A stretch of DNA of 18,677 nt from Streptomyces sp. NRRL S-455 (GTDB taxonomy: Bacteria; Actinomycetota; Actinomycetes; Streptomycetales; Streptomycetaceae). Of the stretch, positions 16,026 through 18,677 are shown in pieces; positions within the stretch are counted from its first letter, which is position 1; each line of letters starts with the position of its first letter. The stretch covers positions 1 to 18,677 of the forward strand of contig NZ_JOCT01000049.1 of NCBI RefSeq assembly GCF_000717875.1, given 5' to 3'. The position numbers were made by a program, and so were the translations under genes. A model generated the notes under the pieces. The model was given only the letters and a program-made list of their open reading frames with translations, had not been told where the DNA came from and made no database searches.

Positions 16026-17765
16026 ATGCGCCTCACCGTCCCCGGTCCCCGCAGCCTGGCGGGCCAGCTCTTCGCCATGCAGGCCGTGCTCATAGCGGTC
16101 GTCGTGGCCGGATATGCGCTCTTCACCTACATCAGCGACCGCAGCCAGGCCGAGGAGTCCGCCACACGCCAGGCCAGGGCGGTGGCCCGGTCGGTCGCCG
16201 ACTCCCCGTCCGTGCGGGAGGCGATCCGCACCCCGGACCCCTCGGCCGAGCTCCAGCCCTACGCGATGCAGGTGATGCGGGACACCGACGTCGACTTCAT
16301 CACGATCATGAACCCGCGGGGCATCCGCTGGACGCACCCCGACCCGGACCAGATCGGCCAGACCTTCCGGGGCCACACCGAGAAGGCCCTGCGCGGCCAG
16401 ACGTTCACCGAGACCTACACCGGCACGCTCGGCCCGTCGGTCCGCGCGGTCACGCCGGTCCAGGACGGCAACCGGATCGTCGGCCTGGTCAGCGCCGGCA
16501 TCCGGGTCGAGGCGATCAGCGAGCGCGTGCAGAGCCAGGTCACGGCCCTGGTCGGCGTGGCAGCCGGTGCGCTGGCCCTGGGCGCCGTCGGCACCTACGT
16601 CATCAACGCCCGGCTGCGCCGCCACACCCACGGCATGAACGCGTCCGAGCTCAGCCGCATGCACGACTACCACCAGGCCGCCCTGCACGCGGTACGCGAG
16701 GGGCTGCTGATGCTGGACGGGCAGTACCGTGTGGCGTTGATCAACGACGGAGGTCGGGAGTTGCTCGGCGTGGCCGGGGACGTGGTGGGCAGGTCGGTGG
16801 TGGAGCTGGGGCTCCCGGCCCCGCTGACGGGTGCCCTGCTGGCGTCGGAGCCGCGGGTGGACGAGGTGCATCTGACGGCGTCGCGGGTCCTGGTGGTCAA
16901 CACCTCGCCGGTGTCGGGCGGCGAGCGGCGCGGCACGGTCGTCACCCTGCGCGATGTGACCGAACTCCAGTCGCTGATGGGCGAGCTGGACTCCGAGCGG
17001 GGTTTCACGCAGGCACTGCGCTCACAGGCGCACGAGGCGGCGAACCGGCTGCACACGGTCGTCTCGCTGATCGAGCTGGACCGGGCGGAGGAAGCGGTGG
17101 ACTTCGCGACGGCCGAACTGGAGCTGGCGCAGGCACTGACCGACCAGGTCGTGGCGGCGGTGAGCGAGCCGGTGCTGGCGGCGCTGCTGCTGGGCAAGAC
17201 GGCCCAGGCGAACGAGCGGGGCGTGGAGCTGATGGTGTCCGAGGACAGCAGCCTGGACGACGGACTGCTGCCTCAGACCCTGCCGGCGCGGGATCTGGTG
17301 ACCATCCTCGGCAACCTGATCGACAACGCCGTGGACGCGGCGCAGGGCAGTGCCCGGGCGCGGGTGACGGTGGCCGCCTACACCGAGGACCGGGAGGGCG
17401 CCCCGGAACTGGTGCTGCGGGTCTCGGACACGGGCCCGGGCGTCGACCCGGAGCACGCCGATGCGGTCTTCCAGCGGGGGTTCTCGACGAAGCCGGCGGG
17501 CCCGGGCGGCCGGGGTCTCGGACTGGCGCTCGTACGGCAGGCGGCACAGCGGCACGGGGGCTCGCTGTCGGTGACGGAGGCCGACGGGGGCGGGGCGGAG
17601 TTCGAGGTACGGCTGCCGCTGGGCGAGCCGGACGACCCGGTGTCCGGGGAGCCCGTTCCCAAGGGCACGGACCTGGCCCCCGCGGTCCCGCCGTCCACCG
17701 CCCTCGCGTCCCAGGACGCGGTCTCCGAGGGTTCGATGTCCAGGGGCCCTGGAGGCGACGCATGA
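16026..17765 (+). CDS. Sensor histidine kinase, CitA/DcuS type
   Basis: A 579-aa membrane kinase sensing extracellular di- or tricarboxylates. TM1 is at about 14-35, an extracytoplasmic PAS domain at about 36-170, TM2 at about 172-194, a cytoplasmic PAS at about 213-312, DHp at about 328-352 and HATPase at about 420-535. The sensor PAS keeps ligand residues resembling DcuS/CitA: R101 and H104 in RWTHPDPDQIG, and R140 in GPSVRAVTPV. The phosphoacceptor is H336 in RSQAHEAANRLHTVVSLIEL, matching the family HEx2N(R/K)LH pattern. ATP-binding boxes are N430/N434 (LGNLIDNAVDAA), DTGPG (468-472) and GGRGLGLALV. About 45 polar, low-complexity residues follow the kinase domain. The start ATG at 16026 has only a distant GGGG, so initiation may be weak. 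The gene overlaps the regulator by ATGA and is divergent from dctA, its likely target. Confidence 0.93.
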   Translation: MRLTVPGPRSLAGQLFAMQAVLIAVVVAGYALFTYISDRSQAEESATRQARAVARSVADSPSVREAIRTPDPSAELQPYAMQVMRDTDVDFITIMNPRGIRWTHPDPDQIGQTFRGHTEKALRGQTFTETYTGTLGPSVRAVTPVQDGNRIVGLVSAGIRVEAISERVQSQVTALVGVAAGALALGAVGTYVINARLRRHTHGMNASELSRMHDYHQAALHAVREGLLMLDGQYRVALINDGGRELLGVAGDVVGRSVVELGLPAPLTGALLASEPRVDEVHLTASRVLVVNTSPVSGGERRGTVVTLRDVTELQSLMGELDSERGFTQALRSQAHEAANRLHTVVSLIELDRAEEAVDFATAELELAQALTDQVVAAVSEPVLAALLLGKTAQANERGVELMVSEDSSLDDGLLPQTLPARDLVTILGNLIDNAVDAAQGSARARVTVAAYTEDREGAPELVLRVSDTGPGVDPEHADAVFQRGFSTKPAGPGGRGLGLALVRQAAQRHGGSLSVTEADGGGAEFEVRLPLGEPDDPVSGEPVPKGTDLAPAVPPSTALASQDAVSEGSMSRGPGGDA

Positions 17766-18460
17766 CGAGCGACACCACGAGAGAGAAGGCCATCCGCGTC
17801 CTGGTCGTGGAGGACGACCCGGTGGCCGCCGACGCCCATGTCCTGTACGTCGGCCGGGTCCCGGGTTTCGTCGCGGTGGGCACGGCGCACACGGGCGCGG
17901 AGGCCCGCCGGGCCCTGGAGCGCACCCCGGTGGACCTGCTCCTGCTGGACCTGCACCTTCCCGATGTGCACGGTCTGCAGCTGGCCCGCTCCCTGCGCGC
18001 GGCCGGCCACCACGCCGACGTGATAGCGGTGACGTCGGCTCGGGACCTGACCGTGGTGCGCGAAGGCGTCTCCCTCGGGGTCGTGCAGTACGTCCTGAAG
18101 CCGTTCACCTTCGCGACCCTGCGGGACCGGCTCGTGCGGTACGCCGAGTTCCACGCGGCGGTCGGCGAGGCGAGCGGCCAGGACGAGGTCGACCGGGCCC
18201 TCGCGGCCCTGCGCGCACCGGGCCCGGCCGCCCTCCCCAAGGGCCTGAGCGCGCCGACGCTGGAGCGGGTGACGGTGGCCCTGCGGGACAGCGCGGAGGG
18301 CCTCACGGCCGCGGGCGTGGCGGAGACGGTGGGCATCTCCCGCATCACGGCCCGCCGTTATCTGGAACACCTGGTGGACGCGGGCCGCGCGGCCCGCCGC
18401 CCGCAGTACGGAACGGTGGGGCGGCCGGAGTTGCAGTACCGCTGGGTCACGGGTCAGTGA
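17762..18460 (+). CDS. Response regulator, CitB/DcuR family
   Basis: A 232-aa DNA-binding partner of the preceding kinase. The receiver domain (about 11-125) has the acidic pocket E17, D18 and D19, phosphoacceptor D63 in LLLDLHLPDVHG, T91 and K113 (VLKPF). A linker leads to a C-terminal helix-turn-helix at about 170-225, with LTAAGVAETVGISRITARRYLEHLVDAG followed by GRPELQYRW, as in CitB/DpiA/DcuR. The ATG at 17762 overlaps the kinase stop (ATGA) and has GGAGG (17751-17755) 6 nt upstream, so the two are translationally coupled. The role inferred from context is activation of dctA when C4-dicarboxylates are present. Confidence 0.93.
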   Translation: MTSDTTREKAIRVLVVEDDPVAADAHVLYVGRVPGFVAVGTAHTGAEARRALERTPVDLLLLDLHLPDVHGLQLARSLRAAGHHADVIAVTSARDLTVVREGVSLGVVQYVLKPFTFATLRDRLVRYAEFHAAVGEASGQDEVDRALAALRAPGPAALPKGLSAPTLERVTVALRDSAEGLTAAGVAETVGISRITARRYLEHLVDAGRAARRPQYGTVGRPELQYRWVTGQ

Positions 18461-18517
18461 CGGGGACCCGCGGCTGTTGCCGGACCACAACGCGCCCGCA
18501 GCCGCCGTCGCACGGAA

Positions 18518-18630
18518 GGGGCCGTGCCGGGGGGTGTCCGCCCGCAGCTGGTTGGCGCGTCAACGAACAGTCAATTGTTCTCCGACCCCATCGCGCCGTT
18601 CCGAGGACGGACACCCCCCGGCGCGGCCCC
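18518..18630. repeat. Long inverted repeat (23-bp arms) downstream of response regulator
   Basis: The arms at 18518-18540 and 18608-18630 are reverse complements at 22 of 23 positions, and the single mismatch is a G-U-type wobble. They include GGGGGGTGTCCG and CGGACACCCCCC. The 67-nt loop contains further pairing: GAACA/TGTTC around GTCAAT, and GGCGCG/CGCGCC. The loop also has an AT-richer patch with two GTCAA copies. The element begins 57 nt after the response-regulator stop, so it is a candidate terminator. It could also be a small mobile-like or structured RNA element. No flanking target duplication was seen. The rest of 18461-18677 shows no gene. Confidence 0.65.
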
Positions 18631-18677
18631 GACCCACCACGAAACGGCAGGCAAACCCCCGGCGGCACCCCACTGTC

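Noticed and set aside
18518..18630. Inverted repeat considered as an insertion sequence end pair
   Set aside because: The 67-bp interior has no transposase, and no target duplication flanks the arms. A hairpin element is the simpler reading.
18447..18668. 73-codon minus-strand open frame at the window end
   Set aside because: It covers the long inverted repeat and the end of the response regulator, and has no recognisable domain or convincing start.

Overview
The window is very GC-rich, uses GTG and ATG starts, and has the gene order and protein types of a high-GC actinomycete, most likely a Streptomyces or close relative. The evidence is the treS-mak-glgB glycogen/trehalose block, an actinobacterial-type HelD, and Lrp, MerR and TetR regulators with streptomycete-like sequences. 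This assignment is inference from recognisable families, not a database match.

Layout. Positions 1-5996 (+) hold the 3' part of trehalose synthase (treS), maltokinase (mak/pep2) and a glycogen branching enzyme (glgB) with a 263-residue Lys/Ala/Thr-rich histone-H1-like N-terminal tail. Together these serve the GlgE pathway: trehalose to maltose, to maltose-1-phosphate, to branched alpha-glucan. After two convergent hairpins, a minus-strand block (9768-6104) encodes an Lrp/AsnC regulator, a MerR regulator translationally coupled to a thioredoxin, and the RNA polymerase-recycling helicase-like protein HelD. Between thioredoxin and helD lies a lower-GC intergenic region. It carries a near-consensus promoter and an intrinsic terminator on the plus strand, predicting a small RNA of about 100 nt.

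Positions 9808-11629 (+) hold a two-gene operon (NAD-dependent epimerase/reductase and aldo/keto reductase), divergent from the Lrp gene. Next come about 320 bp of imperfect tandem repeats, then a 14-TM DHA2 drug-efflux protein (minus). It is divergent from a TetR regulator, and three TTGCACA-N4-TGTGCAA/T operators lie between them. A hairpin separates tetR from a convergent dctA C4-dicarboxylate transporter (minus). dctA is divergent from a CitA/DcuS-type sensor kinase and its overlapping response regulator (+), which very likely control dctA. The window ends in about 217 bp of non-coding DNA with a 23-bp-arm inverted repeat.

Most genes are ordinary for this group. The most interesting items are the predicted sRNA at the helD promoter, the histone-like tail on GlgB, the MerR promoter with a 19-bp spacer and apparently leaderless start, the triple TetR operator, and the tandem repeats at 11637-11957.
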